Origin: Hofstenia miamia | Lineage: Eukaryota; Xenacoelomorpha; Acoela | Reading direction: 5' to 3' | NCBI GenBank assembly: GCA_004352715.1 | Contig: SCFE01000009.1 | Coordinates: 1,569,905 to 1,633,904, forward strand | DNA length: 64,000 bases | Part shown: positions 56,882 to 64,000 of the stretch, one piece after another | How the letters are laid out: each line of letters opens with the position of its first letter | Numbering within the stretch: position 1 is the stretch's first letter | The notes under the pieces: model-generated | Database searches by the model: none | Told to the model about the DNA's origin: nothing | The model's input: the letters and a program-made list of their open reading frames with translations, nothing else | Translations under genes and position numbers: made by a program

Positions 56882-58509
56882 GAAAAAAATATTTCTACAG
56901 TATATAACACAATAAGTGTTATGGAAAACGCAAAAATGTTGGATTGGGCAGGATTTGGTTGAAATTGTGTAATGCAATTAGCGGGAATACAAATTTTTGA
57001 GCAATTTTCGTATTTCTGTCATTAATCCCACAGTATTTACTTGAACTTATTTGTATTTAACATGGAGGCTGGCTGTAAGAAAATACTATTTTACAAAATT
57101 TTAAATATGTCCCGTATAGAAATTTGAATTTTCATTTGGAGGAAGATATATAAATATAAGGCATACTAGAGAAAGAATAACCATAAGTTAACATCCCAAC
57201 TGTAAAGACAAAACACCTTTCTATGTGAATTCGATCTGTTTTGCTAGAAAAACGAATCATATCTTCAAAAAGAGCTTCGCACAGCAAATGTTATTGCAAT
57301 AAAAGAGTGTGTTTTTTATTCATGGTCAAAACTGGTTGTCTCAAGATACCTTTCGTAATTTAGATATGAAGACAGGTAAGGTATTAAAACACATTCGAAA
57401 AACATTTAGATTAGCAAGTCGTCAGCATATATTAGTTACAATTCATTCAAAGAAATTTGGGTAATGACGCAAATAATTTTACGAAAATCGACAGATGCAA
57501 AACTAAATGTAAGTTGAACAAAAAATTGCAACCAAGAATTTTGCATGGGTCCGACACCATAATTAGGTAAATTATAGTTTCAATTCCCTGCATATTAAAA
57601 TAAAATGTAAGACCAATATTGAATAACATTGTTCTAACAATTTTGCATGGGTCCGACACCATAATTACATAAATTATGGTTTTAATACCATGCATTTTGA
57701 ATACAATTTTTAGAACAGTATTCAGTGAATAGTACTCCTTAAAATATAGAGTGATTGGAAAAATTCCTTGATTGTAAAATACAATTTAACAACTTTCTCA
57801 ATTTTTGTGTATATTACTTAATGCTTGGCAATTAAATCTATGCTATTGATTTCTTTTCAGATAATGGCTAGATGTCTTACTTGACAGGAACATGCTCAGA
57901 TAACAGGACATTACGAAACTTGGAGATAAATTGTTGAAGATACAAAATGGTTGAGAACCATTAAGGGAAGACATGCTCAAACTGGCAAAAAGTCGATCAA
58001 GAATTGTCATACAAAACGTGACTAGAGAATATGAGTGATAATCGAAGAAGCGGTTGCCATTCTAAATTCAGAGACACTATGGTAGTTCAAGTTGATCGAG
58101 AACTGTTTAACTGTAGCCCACAAAAATCAATTCGGCAAGCAACAAGAGAAAATTGACGCAATGTGATTAAAAATGAGCGTACTTGGAAGCAATAATATGC
58201 CAAGCACTCTCTTCCAAAGACTAGGGTATTCTCATTGAGCTTGGAGATGTTAACTGCGTGCTATGCTTGTAATTATTTAACGTAGTTTATCATATTGTTT
58301 ATAATTTTATCACCAATAATATCGGTTTCAGAAGATGCCCTGCAATATCTCCGCCAATATTCACAAAAAATTACCAGAAATCTTTACCACAATCCATACA
58401 AGAAACTGCCTCACATCGCCTGCATTCATAACGATAGTGATTTTCAACTTGCTGCTTCTTTAAAGAGCGACCACAAGTGTTACATGTAAACACTACCATT
58501 TTCTTCAAG
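30751..58509 (-). CDS. LYAR: LYAR orthologue, whole gene span (joined exons)
   Basis: Host gene for a cell growth-regulating nucleolar protein (LYAR family: zinc-finger nucleic-acid-binding nucleolar protein linked to ribosome biogenesis). Visible exons in transcription order: 58375-58509 (zinc finger), then a missing exon or exons, 36665-36712, 35390-35464, 34053-35152 (lysine-rich tail) and 30751-30904 (terminal). All visible junctions are GT-AG and phases fit: the 48-nt and 75-nt exons are phase 0, the 1100-nt exon ends AT and joins A from the last exon. The missing part should encode the segment between the zinc-finger tryptophan and the 'NLPSKKGKF' motif; it may lie in the gap at 37737 or 53536. 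Compared with vertebrate LYAR, the tail is longer and repeated and the conserved C-terminal domain was not seen. Confidence 0.85.
31150..33030 (-). mobile_element. Degenerate LINE with PHD-type ORF1 in LYAR intron
   Basis: On the minus strand, a start near 32999 leads to a PHD-finger-like segment (CLKCKKKTGEFWIGCDICG, then SWFNINFCGIS), where Asn replaces the usual zinc-binding His. The endonuclease region follows at about 32200-31950 with SSKKAGGGVCIYFRNDIDW and KIFELIW. RT remnants lie at about 31830-31160: VTFADDNTPLI (the F/YADD motif), LGITIDDKLTFSRYIED and a C-terminal 'NADKKLFGEI...HPL' segment. Order is ORF1, endonuclease, RT as in CR1/L2-like elements with PHD ORF1. Stops and frame changes are frequent. 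It lies in the same orientation as LYAR. Confidence 0.78.
33110..33920. other. LYAR intron, no recognisable feature
   Basis: AT-rich intronic sequence between the intronic LINE and the lysine-rich exon. Confidence 0.5.
34053..35152 (-). CDS. LYAR: LYAR large lysine-rich exon with internal repeats
   Basis: An 1100-nt exon bounded by acceptor TATTTTTAG (ending 35153) and donor GTATGT (34047-34052). It starts KSGSQHSLNSKSIENKEF and encodes an acidic/basic tail. About three repeat units of 75-80 residues each combine a lysine cluster (AKKKKKAKEYEEE, STKKKKKAKEYEE), an acidic 'VDNEVVIRKAKKKKKY' segment and a 'VNDC...NEC' segment. Lysine clusters resemble nucleolar localisation signals. The final unit is degenerate (PKSKKKKSTECEIDNLIE). 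Reading beyond the donor gives a frame that continues into the intron to 33986, so ORF-only calling would over-extend this exon. Confidence 0.9.
35390..35464 (-). CDS. LYAR: LYAR exon (NFVKSSF...EEAWSFM)
   Basis: A 75-nt phase-0 exon between acceptor TTTCATTTAG and donor GTAAGT encodes NFVKSSFHENRHDVLEEAWS then FMQQA. This corresponds to the vertebrate LYAR segment just after the conserved KKAKF motif (a short helix region ending in a Trp-containing helix). Confidence 0.88.
36665..36712 (-). CDS. LYAR: LYAR exon (KCVGCSNLPSKKGKFF)
   Basis: A 48-nt phase-0 exon between acceptor CTCCTTCAG and donor GTAAGT encodes KCVGCSNLPSKKGKFF, matching the conserved '.NvPrKKaKF' motif that precedes the next exon in LYAR proteins. 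The exon is short, but the phase and the match at both sides support it. Confidence 0.75.
37595..37712. repeat. (AT)n run and about 30-bp tandem repeat before gap
   Basis: An (AT)n tract (37595-37621) is followed by three units of about 30 bp beginning ATATTGGTG and containing a TTTGTAA- or TATGTAA-like word. The assembly stops at the gap about 25 bp after the third unit. Confidence 0.75.
37737..38736. other. Assembly gap, 1000 N
   Basis: Fixed-length gap. It hides the rest of the 3' LTR of the adjacent LTR retrotransposon, its target-site duplication, and possibly a LYAR exon. Confidence 0.99.
38737..38888 (-). repeat. 3' LTR, partial
   Basis: About 150 bp match the outer end of the 5' LTR (49608-49757), including the word TTTATAATTTACTACATGTA and the same end near AAAATAATATTA. 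It is cut by the gap at 38736, so neither the end of this LTR nor the target duplication can be seen. Confidence 0.85.
39246..39258 (+). promoter_or_regulatory. YY1-like consensus site
   Basis: CCAAGATGGCGGC matches the classic YY1 motif (AAnATGGCGGC). It lies between ORF3 and the 3' LTR of the retroelement. Binding is inferred from sequence only. Confidence 0.3.
39432..42611 (-). pseudogene. ORF3 of the LTR element, post-integrase protein
   Basis: After integrase, coding sequence continues for about 3.2 kb in overlapping frames, formerly perhaps 1000 codons. Frames include 42063-42611 (MLKINGETLFPYFMGTSKM...), 41639-42028, 41168-41596, 40656-41158 and 39551-40018, ending ELQTS-stop at 39432. 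The protein is polar (K, E, Q, I rich), with no signal peptide or membrane segment, so it is not a typical envelope. The C-terminal part has possible DEDDh exonuclease motifs: LAIDVEC (about 40780), MLFSGVNDIVW (about 39990-40018) and LAHTSRADAQMTL (about 39740-39780). A diverged homologue is in the inverted element at 50340-51500, so ORF3 belongs to this family and is not a random insertion. Part is duplicated across the single N at 40655. Function unknown. Confidence 0.7.
40385..41000. repeat. Duplicated ORF3 segment across single N (40655)
   Basis: Sequence left of the N (about 40420-40654, TTCATCTTAGCTTCCGAAATTG ... ATTCTATTGTTTTGGCTG) is similar to sequence right of it (about 40662-40983). 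The left copy lacks about 90 bp. The copies differ at several positions, as expected for two alleles or two element copies joined end to end. Confidence 0.75.
43325..44640 (-). pseudogene. LTR element integrase
   Basis: The N-terminal HHCC zinc-binding region reads HEKGHLGIHRW and KCTTCLLNN. The catalytic core has the first Asp in KIVHIDLEMLL (followed by YQYLLVMVDNFTKYA), the second in IITDKGPQFES (about 44095-44120) and Glu in YHPQANGAVERLN (about 43993-44034). The C-terminal region (43325-43918) has VHATTGVSTFKAMFRREVAT, a 'GDKVYTF' strand and LKTVWSGPHTITQ, as in Ty3-type integrases. All three catalytic acidic residues are present but in different frames. A perfect 40-bp tandem duplication (44515-44594) at the N-terminus shifts the frame. 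Confidence 0.85.
44515..44594. repeat. 40-bp tandem duplication in integrase gene
   Basis: CGGGTATTGCAATGCAGTTA and the following bases to TTCAAT occur twice with a 40-bp period. Because 40 is not a multiple of 3 it shifts the integrase frame. Confidence 0.9.
44670..46460 (-). pseudogene. LTR element reverse transcriptase and remnant RNase H
   Basis: RT fingers: PVRRVSEQLKEEYNHILEEL and then IIWPSESPYAAPTVFI (46173-46460). Palm: KTAFITPYGLYEWIYMAFGL and NAPATFQRYI, then the catalytic AYIDDIIVIS. Thumb/connection: MQRIMGFFNYNGTFIPNIA, then FIWTWQEQEEL. The sequence jumps from LNTPDYNSG to LAWLKKFLGDKSGIVYWW and ends HRKGTLHNNADFWTSL, so most of the RNase H core, with its first catalytic acids, is deleted. 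About 380 bp (45151-45532) are repeated at 45534-45965 across the single N at 45533, and the second copy carries an extra internal duplication of about 52 bp. Confidence 0.87.
45151..45965. repeat. Duplicated RT segment across single N (45533)
   Basis: TGCATCATCTTCACTGTCTG begins both copies (45151 and 45534). The right copy includes a second, internal duplication of about 52 bp (AAGGAACACTATC... to ...GTTAATGCAAA) absent from the left copy. This looks like two contig ends, or two alleles, placed in tandem. Confidence 0.88.
46557..47330 (-). pseudogene. LTR element aspartic protease region
   Basis: The catalytic DTGA motif lies in ATIDTGAATS (about 47292-47310), followed by ECATKLGF in another frame. 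The main frame (46557-47183) reads INIAQMRIVNTTFKQPLVIV and then KVILGNDFLTKNSCVINYAN, the 'lGndFl' segment of retropepsins. The remaining approximately 130 residues link to RT. A frame change lies between DTGA and the main frame. The protease would process Gag-Pol. Confidence 0.82.
47413..48998 (-). pseudogene. LTR element Gag with CCHC zinc knuckle
   Basis: Start at 48998 (MNQKKNDKRKKRK). The N-terminal part has a coiled-coil-like stretch (NKRFLEQNQQWQEKNQELER). The capsid-like part reads VTLPKFKGRVDSYNPTFAKW then LQMFELTM, and KGMPESIRMQFKIK. The nucleocapsid carries KCYGCGQKGHKKPDC, a CX2CX4HX4C zinc knuckle (about 47530-47580). Several frame changes break it. Gag packages the element RNA. 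Confidence 0.82.
49193..49209 (-). other. Primer-binding site candidate
   Basis: Directly inside the 5' LTR end (…ATTACA) the minus strand reads TGGTGACCATGACAGCC. It begins TGG as required to pair with a tRNA 3'-CCA end. The tRNA was not identified. Confidence 0.6.
49210..49757 (-). repeat. 5' LTR
   Basis: About 550 bp. The outer 150 bp match the partial 3' LTR at 38737-38888; the rest matches, with divergence, the inverted LTR at 52647-53239 (shared words GTAGGTTAGGAAG, CAGTAATGGCTA, GAGTTTAAGTCA, GGTAGAGGAT). The inner end is ..TACA followed by the PBS. The outer border is uncertain within about 25 bp, because the shared sequence extends past the first TG (49734). Confidence 0.82.
49735..50204 (-). 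pseudogene. LINE ORF1 5' part, interrupted by the LTR element
   Basis: Start at 50204 (MDTQTSPKKDSITSLLDSL). One frame change lies near 50030, then SKDVDTKSYANITKSKI, and VKSTKSGKVLFRFPKGKAN. The 'SYAN' word, and the 'tksGkvlfrF' strand of an RRM-like domain, are typical of jockey/CR1-type ORF1 proteins. The frame ends where the LTR sequence begins, so the LTR element inserted into this ORF1. The rest of the LINE is not visible on the other side (gap at 37737). Confidence 0.6.
50340..51500 (+). pseudogene. ORF3 remnant of the inverted LTR element
   Basis: Segments in several frames align in order with ORF3 of the first element: FIPIRETDSLALMKLLFTES (cf. FQNIREQQTVATMKLMFTEA), HSQLALNLEC (cf. 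YNQLAIDVEC), LILFFRIGDLIWCNL with QYYDISK (cf. IMLFSGVNDIVWTDI, RYYDVTN), ITMMRANISDLEMMTEEIVT (cf. VTMMRINKNDPNNITEEEVR) and DATYTSDINAKMTLLI (cf. DLAHTSRADAQMTLMI). The region has many stops. In this copy the proposed motif I Asp is Asn, and the motif III His and Asp are Tyr and Asn. Confidence 0.72.
52647..53239 (+). repeat. LTR of the inverted element
   Basis: Starts TGTAGGATATTAT and ends GGTAGAGGATGCTACA. It matches the LTR at 49210-49757 in inverted orientation over its whole length with substitutions and small gaps. No PBS-like TGG follows its end, consistent with it being a 3' LTR. Confidence 0.75.
53536..54535. other. Assembly gap, 1000 N
   Basis: Fixed-length gap directly after an (AT)n run (53517-53535); the microsatellite probably stopped assembly. 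Confidence 0.99.
54671..54702. repeat. (AT)n microsatellite
   Basis: AT dinucleotide run directly before the left end of the TIR element at 54703. Confidence 0.9.
54703..55912. mobile_element. Non-autonomous TIR element with TCCCGCTTTGTAC repeats
   Basis: Eight copies of a 13-bp motif close to TCCCGCTTTGTAC cluster at the two ends of a 1.2-kb stretch. Left: 54703 (TCCCGCTAAGTAC), 54737 (reverse), 54921 and 54951 (forward). Right: 55813, 55839, 55870 and 55900 (all reverse). The outermost copies face each other as terminal inverted repeats; the rest resemble subterminal transposase-binding repeats. The middle has no ORF of note. The right end is immediately followed by the mariner at 55919. 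The superfamily is unknown. Confidence 0.6.
55914..56684 (-). pseudogene. Truncated Tc1/mariner-type transposase
   Basis: Start METLSLCKKVHLAAWMISFK at 56684. The first HTH region is at about residues 10-50. The linker GSVVNHRARSGRPVTASGDE includes the GRP motif, followed by a second HTH (NMSTEMGIGYGSVSRILKSF). The catalytic domain begins, with the first Asp in MTFSDECTFHLNGTINKHN, but after KRYINNILIPH the frame runs into AT-rich sequence and out through the inverted repeat. The second and third catalytic acids are therefore missing. About 256 residues remain compared with about 340 for intact relatives. No internal stops. Confidence 0.9.
55919..56844 (-). mobile_element. Internally deleted mariner-type element
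   Basis: A complete 926-bp element flanked by TA (55917-55918 and 56845-56846), with inverted repeats of about 38 bp starting CAGGGTGATCC or CATGGTGATCC and nearly identical. It ends on the right in an (AT)n run. It encodes an N-terminal transposase fragment (next entry) lacking the C-terminal catalytic part, so it is a non-autonomous deletion derivative that could only be mobilised in trans. Confidence 0.92.
57490..57745. repeat. About 102-bp tandem repeat
   Basis: AATTTTGCATGGGTCCGACA occurs at 57537 and 57639, followed in both by CCATAATTA.. and TAAATTAT. A partial third unit precedes the first. The minus-strand ORF over it (57447-57695) is merely the repeat read twice. Confidence 0.85.
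57880..58210 (+). pseudogene. Possible transposase remnant
   Basis: Scattered plus-strand frames read KGRHAQTGKKSIKN and NNRRSGCHSKFRDTMVVQV, then SPQKSIRQATREN. The 'SIRqA..e' word resembles HTH regions of Tc1/mariner transposases. No catalytic motif. Weak. Confidence 0.25.
58375..58509 (-). CDS. LYAR: LYAR first coding exon (zinc finger)
   Basis: ATG at 58499 encodes MVVFTCNTCGRSLKKQQVEN, then HYRYECRRCEAVSCMDCGKD and FW. This is the LYAR N-terminal zinc finger: Cys pair, His, and the closing C..C...SC.DCGKDFW motif that is nearly invariant in the family. The exon ends TG|GTAATT, splitting the Trp codon as expected for the family's DFW-G junction. A TATTTTCAG acceptor ends at 58510, only 10 nt before the ATG, so the message has an upstream leader exon or a trans-spliced leader. 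Confidence 0.92.
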
Positions 58510-58514
58510 CTGAA

Positions 58515-61500
58515 AATAATAATTAAATAATACTTTAGTAAGGAGGATCGTACACGTCTTAAAACTATTTAATTACATGTACTATCCAAATGGGACAACG
58601 GTGTTACTTAGATATTTATTTTCAATTATAATACGAATTCCCATTATAATATTTAAAAAATACAGCATATTTTTCAAAATCGAAATTTACTTTACTAAAT
58701 GTACCCAAGTATTTCTTGGAATTGGCAAACTAGCAGGCGCGATAAACGCAACTACAGCACAATGACTATCACGGCAAAATGATATTTTATTTAAAAGCAA
58801 GCATGCACTAAAAACGGAATCAAATGTGCATTTTGGGTGTTTTTGATGTACAGCACTATAGCTAACTACCAACATATGGTTATAAAGTGGCTGAAATCTT
58901 GCAACAATCATCATTATAACTTAACACTTAAAAAATTCTACTTCAGTATTGCCGACAGGGTAAATCAGAGCAGAGGAAAATCTTGCACTACGATGCCATC
59001 ATAGAAGTTCGTATCAATGATTTCATAAACTAACAAAATGATAAGGCTGATATTTGCTTAACTTGTAAGGTGATTACGATCATATTACGTAGTACTTTCA
59101 AAAGAATTCGTACACATAATTTAGAGCAAAAACCCAAGTGTTTTAGCATGGAATCTACTTTATCATTTAAAACTGGTTTTATCGCATTCATACACATTTA
59201 TGCATGTAAACCATTATCTACATCAGCTTTTGGCATAAAAAGTGTAATATTTTTTGTAGCAATTACGATTTCAGGATGCCATTAAAAAATAAATGATTAA
59301 TAAGCTCATTATATTTAGCAAAAGAATATTCATAGAGAAATTATGCTCCTGGTTTAGGGTTTTTAAAAACGGTGGGGCGGGGCACCTTTCAATTATGTGT
59401 CGATAAAATATATAAAGAAAATATATAAAATATAATGGTAATTTAAACAAATAATGAATCCAAGAGAAAACAATATTTTGTAAAACGTAACCTAAATGTC
59501 TAATTATATTTTATGAACCGAATGACGCATCAAATATATTGGTCAAGGCCAGGACAATTTCTTGTGACGTACGTGACACTTTCAAGAAATAAAAGCGCAG
59601 GCAATCAATACCTATCGCATTGACAGAGAAATTTCTCTCATATTAGTCTAACAAGGCTACATCCACGGATATAATAGTAATATCTAAAATTATAAACATG
59701 AATTTCCTCCTCAAAATTCCGTGACGCACGGGATCAGAAGAAAACGCTGAAAATTTGCATGTCCTTCATTTTCAATTTTATCTGAAGTGAAACTTGACTA
59801 ATATGTTATTCTAATGTTATCATCTTCAATACATCCAAAACAAGTATCTTTTTTATCTAAAAATTGACCTTTCTCGAAATTATGATGAGACCACATAATT
59901 ATGCTACGTATGGGACACGAGGTGTACTGGGTATTCATTTTTTATGAACATCGGCGGTCGGCAATTCGATGCAAAGGACGTTAATCAAATAGCTACCGTT
60001 TTGAAATGGCTTAAGTGTTCAATGAAACTGAACGAAGCGGTTAATATTATTTCAATTTGCTAAATTAATTCGAAATCTTGAATTTTTTACAATTATAAAT
60101 TAACATATTAAATTAAGATACATACTATAGTCGTTCAGAAAATTTAGCGTTTCTACCCTTGAACTATATGTGATTTTTTATAATATGAGAAAACATTACC
60201 TTGGACAATTTGAAATGCATAGAAAAGACACACTTCCAAAAATTTGATAAAACCGGGCCTCCGGGTCCTCCCCAATAGTATTCCAGAAAAAAAATTAGTT
60301 AAAAAATTAACCATTGCACAACCAGGCATATGGTGACATTCATTAAAGTTATCATGCATCTCCGTAAATATCACAAAATGCGGAAATAAAATACGAAACT
60401 CCAATATTTTATAACTAAAATGCTTAGCGAAATAAAATTTGGTACAAGTGATTGCAATATACTGAAAAACAATGAGCTAAAATGTGATAAATTTTAAGTA
60501 AACATTACACATTGTATTTTCTCAATTATCATGGAATTATAGTTGTGCATTTACTAATGTGAAATAAAACAAATGTTTGCATGAGCTAAAGTATGTGCCA
60601 AATTTTGAAAAAATTATACTCAGATTGAGCAAATCTAATGTCATTCAATTGAAACAATACCGACGAGCAAAATCTTCCAAATAATTGTGTGTGTGTGTGT
60701 AAATATGACCTCAGAATAACAGCGAAACATTATTATGGATAGCTTCATTTTCTCGCACGCATGTACGTCTATGCTTGATAAGTTAAAACACAGTGCAACA
60801 GCTACTCTGGATTATTATGTGTTGTCACAAGCTGAAGTCTATCGTCTGGAGTATTTCAAATCTAAAAATAGGTGAGAAAGAGAATTTGGCCGATAAGTTC
60901 AGCATTGGTGTCGAGAGTAATTTTTGCTGATTTGAATATGGGAACAACTAAGGAAATTTTCAAGATGTTATACATCTGATAAGTTGGAAAAGACAACATC
61001 CGGATATCAATGGATAAATGTAGGGAGAGTGTCACAAACCGATAGAGATTTAATTTAAATGATTTAGAGTTCAAAGAGATCAGAGAAAAATAGAGCATTC
61101 AAATTAGCATTATCAGCAATGAAATTACCGGTGATGGGAATGAAAAAATGGAATAAATAGTCGCTGAGAGTGTAAATAAATCAAATATTTACAAGAAAAT
61201 AAGAAAGTTACAATTGATGGATGAGAGAATGATATAACAGCAAAATTTTCAAGTTGAACCAAGTTCAGATTGATGAATAATTTAGGCCATAAGTCGAAAT
61301 TAGGGCTCTTATGCATTGAGAAGTGTGATAAAATCTAACACCAACTGTGAAGTCGGGAGAAAGAAATTATAATAAATAAAAATATAGACAGAGTTAAGTT
61401 TTAGTAAGACAGATAATAGTAAAAAAACTAGGTATATCCGACGGGAATTATTTCTAGGACTGTAACAATTACCAGAATGGGGAGGGGGATAGGGGTCGAC

Positions 61501-62860
61501 TATGATTGTCAATTGCAAGAATTGGTAACAAGAAGGGAGAGACAGGAAATTTAATTTTGAGGGCGGAGAGAGGAGCACCCGTTATTTTAGGGGACTCAGT
61601 TGGAATGAAGTGATTAAATAATAACTAAACTAACTCTAAAAAATAATCAACAAGATTAAATGAAATGCTACATATGTAGCATGCCAGCGCGTGAATTGCT
61701 GTTGCTTGAAGCACAATTTAATAATACGGGTAGTCAGGAGAAGGAAAAACATTAATTGCAATTAAGCATTTCTTCGTAGAATAATCAAACAAAGTATTTA
61801 GAAATCACTGTCATATTTTTCAGAAATTTCGGCTTATCAGATTTTAAAAATACTGCCGAAAGGTTACTCTTGACAATTTTGTTATAACCAATTCCAAATC
61901 AATTACAAAGAAAGGAGCAAACATTTATGGATGGTTAGAATGAGTTGTCTGTGTTCTAAAACATTTTGAGTACGACTTTACACGAACATATTGATTTCGG
62001 TGAATTTTTTTCAAGAAATAGTGCCGCTTGTTACCAAGGCAGCTGAGGCTAAAATTAAACAAATTTTGCTACCTTAATTGACGGATGCACAAAACATTCA
62101 ACTAATTTTTTGGAGTACTTGTTCCATGTTTTAACGCAAAATTGCAAAATTCGTAAGCCCTGAAACGAGCTTTTTGTTCAAAGATCAATATAATTAAACG
62201 GAGTGGTAGGTACATCGATTTAACGTGACTGTCGTCGAATATTGGATTGACAACCGACTCTCTTAAGTAACAGTTGAACAGTTTGAAATTATAGTGAAAA
62301 CTTCGTCAAGTGAATAATTTGCGACCTATAAAGAAAATGACACCGCTGTTAGATGTTAGGTCTATTTTGAAAATTCCGATTCAGTACGCGAAAATATATA
62401 TTATTACCATTCGATACCATTGGGGTTCATTAATTAATAAACCAGAAGATTCTAAATGATGCTGCGTACAAATTTCTTAGATTATCGAGCAGGGTTCTCA
62501 GTGTTGGCCGATTGTTTTGCTACAGAAACAGGGATTATTGATCGTTAATCTCAATGTTATATTCTAGTGTAGCATATGAATATTTTGAGGCAATAGAAAT
62601 TTGGATCTCAAACCAAATACTCTTCGGATCATAAGAAGCCGCATTTTGCGGATAGACACGGTGCGGAATATATATACTGTATATAAAGGGTATATACTTT
62701 TTTCATTTAAGTTTAGAAGCTTAAGTAAGCGAATGTAGGAACAGCCCGGGCAAGGTATGCAAAGTACTGTTTTGGGACGCAAATGCGAGAACGTCAAACA
62801 CCAAAAATTAAACTTTATTTTTATAAAATGAGCAATTGATGGTTTGTCCAACGTCATTAT
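58515..62860. other. No recognisable gene
   Basis: Region upstream of LYAR. Several short ORFs, none with family resemblance. A (GT)n-like run lies near 60689-60700. Regulatory elements of LYAR may lie here but none can be called. Confidence 0.4.
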
Positions 62861-62869
62861 CTGCATAAA

Positions 62870-63060
62870 GTAGCGTTCAGACTTACCATTTTGTTTGCAA
62901 CTTTTTCGAATTTAATGAGGTTGTCGACAAAAATTGTGTGCACGCAAAAAAACTGTTTTGTCAACTAAGTTTTCAAAGTTAAACACATTCTACTTTGGCG
63001 AGATAATTAGGTTGACAACAAAGTTGCAAGTGTGAACACGAAAAAAGTGTGAACTTTTCA
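62870..63060. repeat. Possible foldback/MITE-like element
   Basis: The left side reads GCGTTCAGACTTAC...GTTTGCAACTTT. The right side, in inverted orientation, reads GTGTTCACACTTGCAACTTT. The arms are imperfect. The 'CGTTCAGAC' word resembles the MITE at 28130. Confidence 0.3.
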
Positions 63061-63114
63061 AAACAAATTCTGAGTGTCATCATAAATGAAAGAATAGTTA
63101 AATAACCAGCTTAA

Positions 63115-63270
63115 GGGGGTGTTATACTGCCGATTTTTGTCCATTCTTTTGTAAGGATTTTTGTGTACTACACTGAGGATTTTTGTCCAAACTTTTGTCA
63201 GGATTTTTGTCCAAACATTTGTCAGGAGTTTTATGTGCTACACTGCGGATTTTTGTTTACTTTTGTCCAG
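63115..63270. repeat. Short tandem repeat (GGATTTTTGTCC units)
   Basis: The words GGATTTTTGTCCAAACTTTT, GTCAGGATTTTTGTCCAAAC and TACACTG.GGATTTTTGT recur in a compound array with about 24- and 60-bp periods. It starts within the (G)GGGGTGTTATACTGC segment. Confidence 0.7.
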
Positions 63271-64000
63271 ATTTCTCTTCAGATAATTAAATATTTACAA
63301 ATTTCACACCAAAGATGAAGAGCTCGAGAAATTTTTCAAATACATACCTTTTATGATAAATTAATATTAATTAACGTACATATTAATTAATGATATATTC
63401 AAATTCAACAAAATTATTTACTGCTAAATAAACAACCATTGCACACTTAGTAATAATTAGCAGTCTGAAAATATTACGGAGGATTATTACAATCAACTAA
63501 ACTAATTACATATGTGCGCGACTCTATTGGCTTTGTATATATGGCAACTACAGCTATCGACGAATGTAACTATTATTCGCTTTATCTGATTGATCCTAGT
63601 TTTACACTGGCCTAATTAAAATATAATTAACTTAGTTTGCCAAATACTTCAATAAAGTAAAGTAAACCAAAGAATTGAAAAAATTGATTAATAAATTTAC
63701 AATAAGTAATATTGGAATATACACAGCCAAAGTAAATTAAGTTGATGTCATCAAGGAATACCTAATAACAGGATATTACATTGAAAATCTCATTTAAAAC
63801 TGAAGGATTGACTCATTAATTTGCATTTCCATTTTAAAATGATATTTTTCATGCATGTAATGAAATTAATAAAATTGTGCAAAAATTAAAATTCCAGTCA
63901 CTATATAGCTAATAACTACATCAGTATTGTAACCCACAGACTTTATTTAGTAGATAAAAATATTTAATTAGCTTATGAGGTATAGACTACATATGCATCT

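Noticed and set aside
57447-57695. Minus-strand 82-codon ORF as a gene
   Set aside because: It is the translation of a 102-bp tandem repeat.

Overview
The window is AT-rich eukaryotic, almost certainly invertebrate metazoan, genomic DNA. It has GT-AG introns, many (AT)n microsatellites, three scaffold gaps of exactly 1000 N (6569-7568, 37737-38736, 53536-54535) and seven single-N joins. The mixture of transposable elements is typical of AT-rich invertebrate genomes (cnidarian, tunicate or mollusc-like). I cannot name the species.

Host gene: one gene is well supported, on the minus strand from about 58.5 to 30.75 kb. It is an orthologue of LYAR, the cell growth-regulating nucleolar protein. 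Its first coding exon (58375-58509) carries the LYAR zinc finger. Three further exons (36665-36712, 35390-35464, 34053-35152) and a terminal exon (30751-30904) join in phase at canonical splice sites. At least one exon between the zinc finger and 36.7 kb was not found and may lie in a gap. The large intron (36713-58374) holds most of the retroelement material.

Layout. 0-4.9 kb: microsatellites, an assembly-type duplication, no clear gene. 5.0-6.57 kb: Penelope-like retroelement broken by a gap. 7.6-11.4 kb: small unfamiliar ORFs, including two related 'LP[KR]RY' proteins on opposite strands. 11.85-18.3 kb: a decayed Polinton/Maverick on the minus strand with packaging ATPase, integrase, a small virion-like protein, major capsid protein, adenain-type protease and two penton-type minor capsid copies; no DNA polymerase B was seen. 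19-20.4 kb: degenerate tandem repeats. 22.4-29.6 kb: LINE remnants, a DD37D mariner-type relic and a small MITE. 31.1-33.0 kb: a PHD-type LINE in a LYAR intron. 38.7-49.76 kb: a long Ty3-type LTR retrotransposon (minus strand) with gag, protease, RT, integrase and then about 3.2 kb of extra coding sequence (ORF3). 49.7-50.2 kb: start of a LINE ORF1 interrupted by the LTR element. 50.3-53.24 kb: the 3' half of a diverged, inverted relative with the same ORF3 and LTR. 54.70-55.91 kb: a non-autonomous TIR element with repeated TCCCGCTTTGTAC motifs. 55.92-56.84 kb: an internally deleted mariner. 58.5-64 kb: no clear gene, small repeats.

The most unusual item is ORF3 of the LTR family. It lies after integrase, where an env gene would be, but has no visible membrane segments. 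It is recognisable in both diverged copies, and in the better copy it has residues arranged like the three motifs of a DEDDh exonuclease. The Polinton capsid cluster is also clear, though every gene in it is broken.
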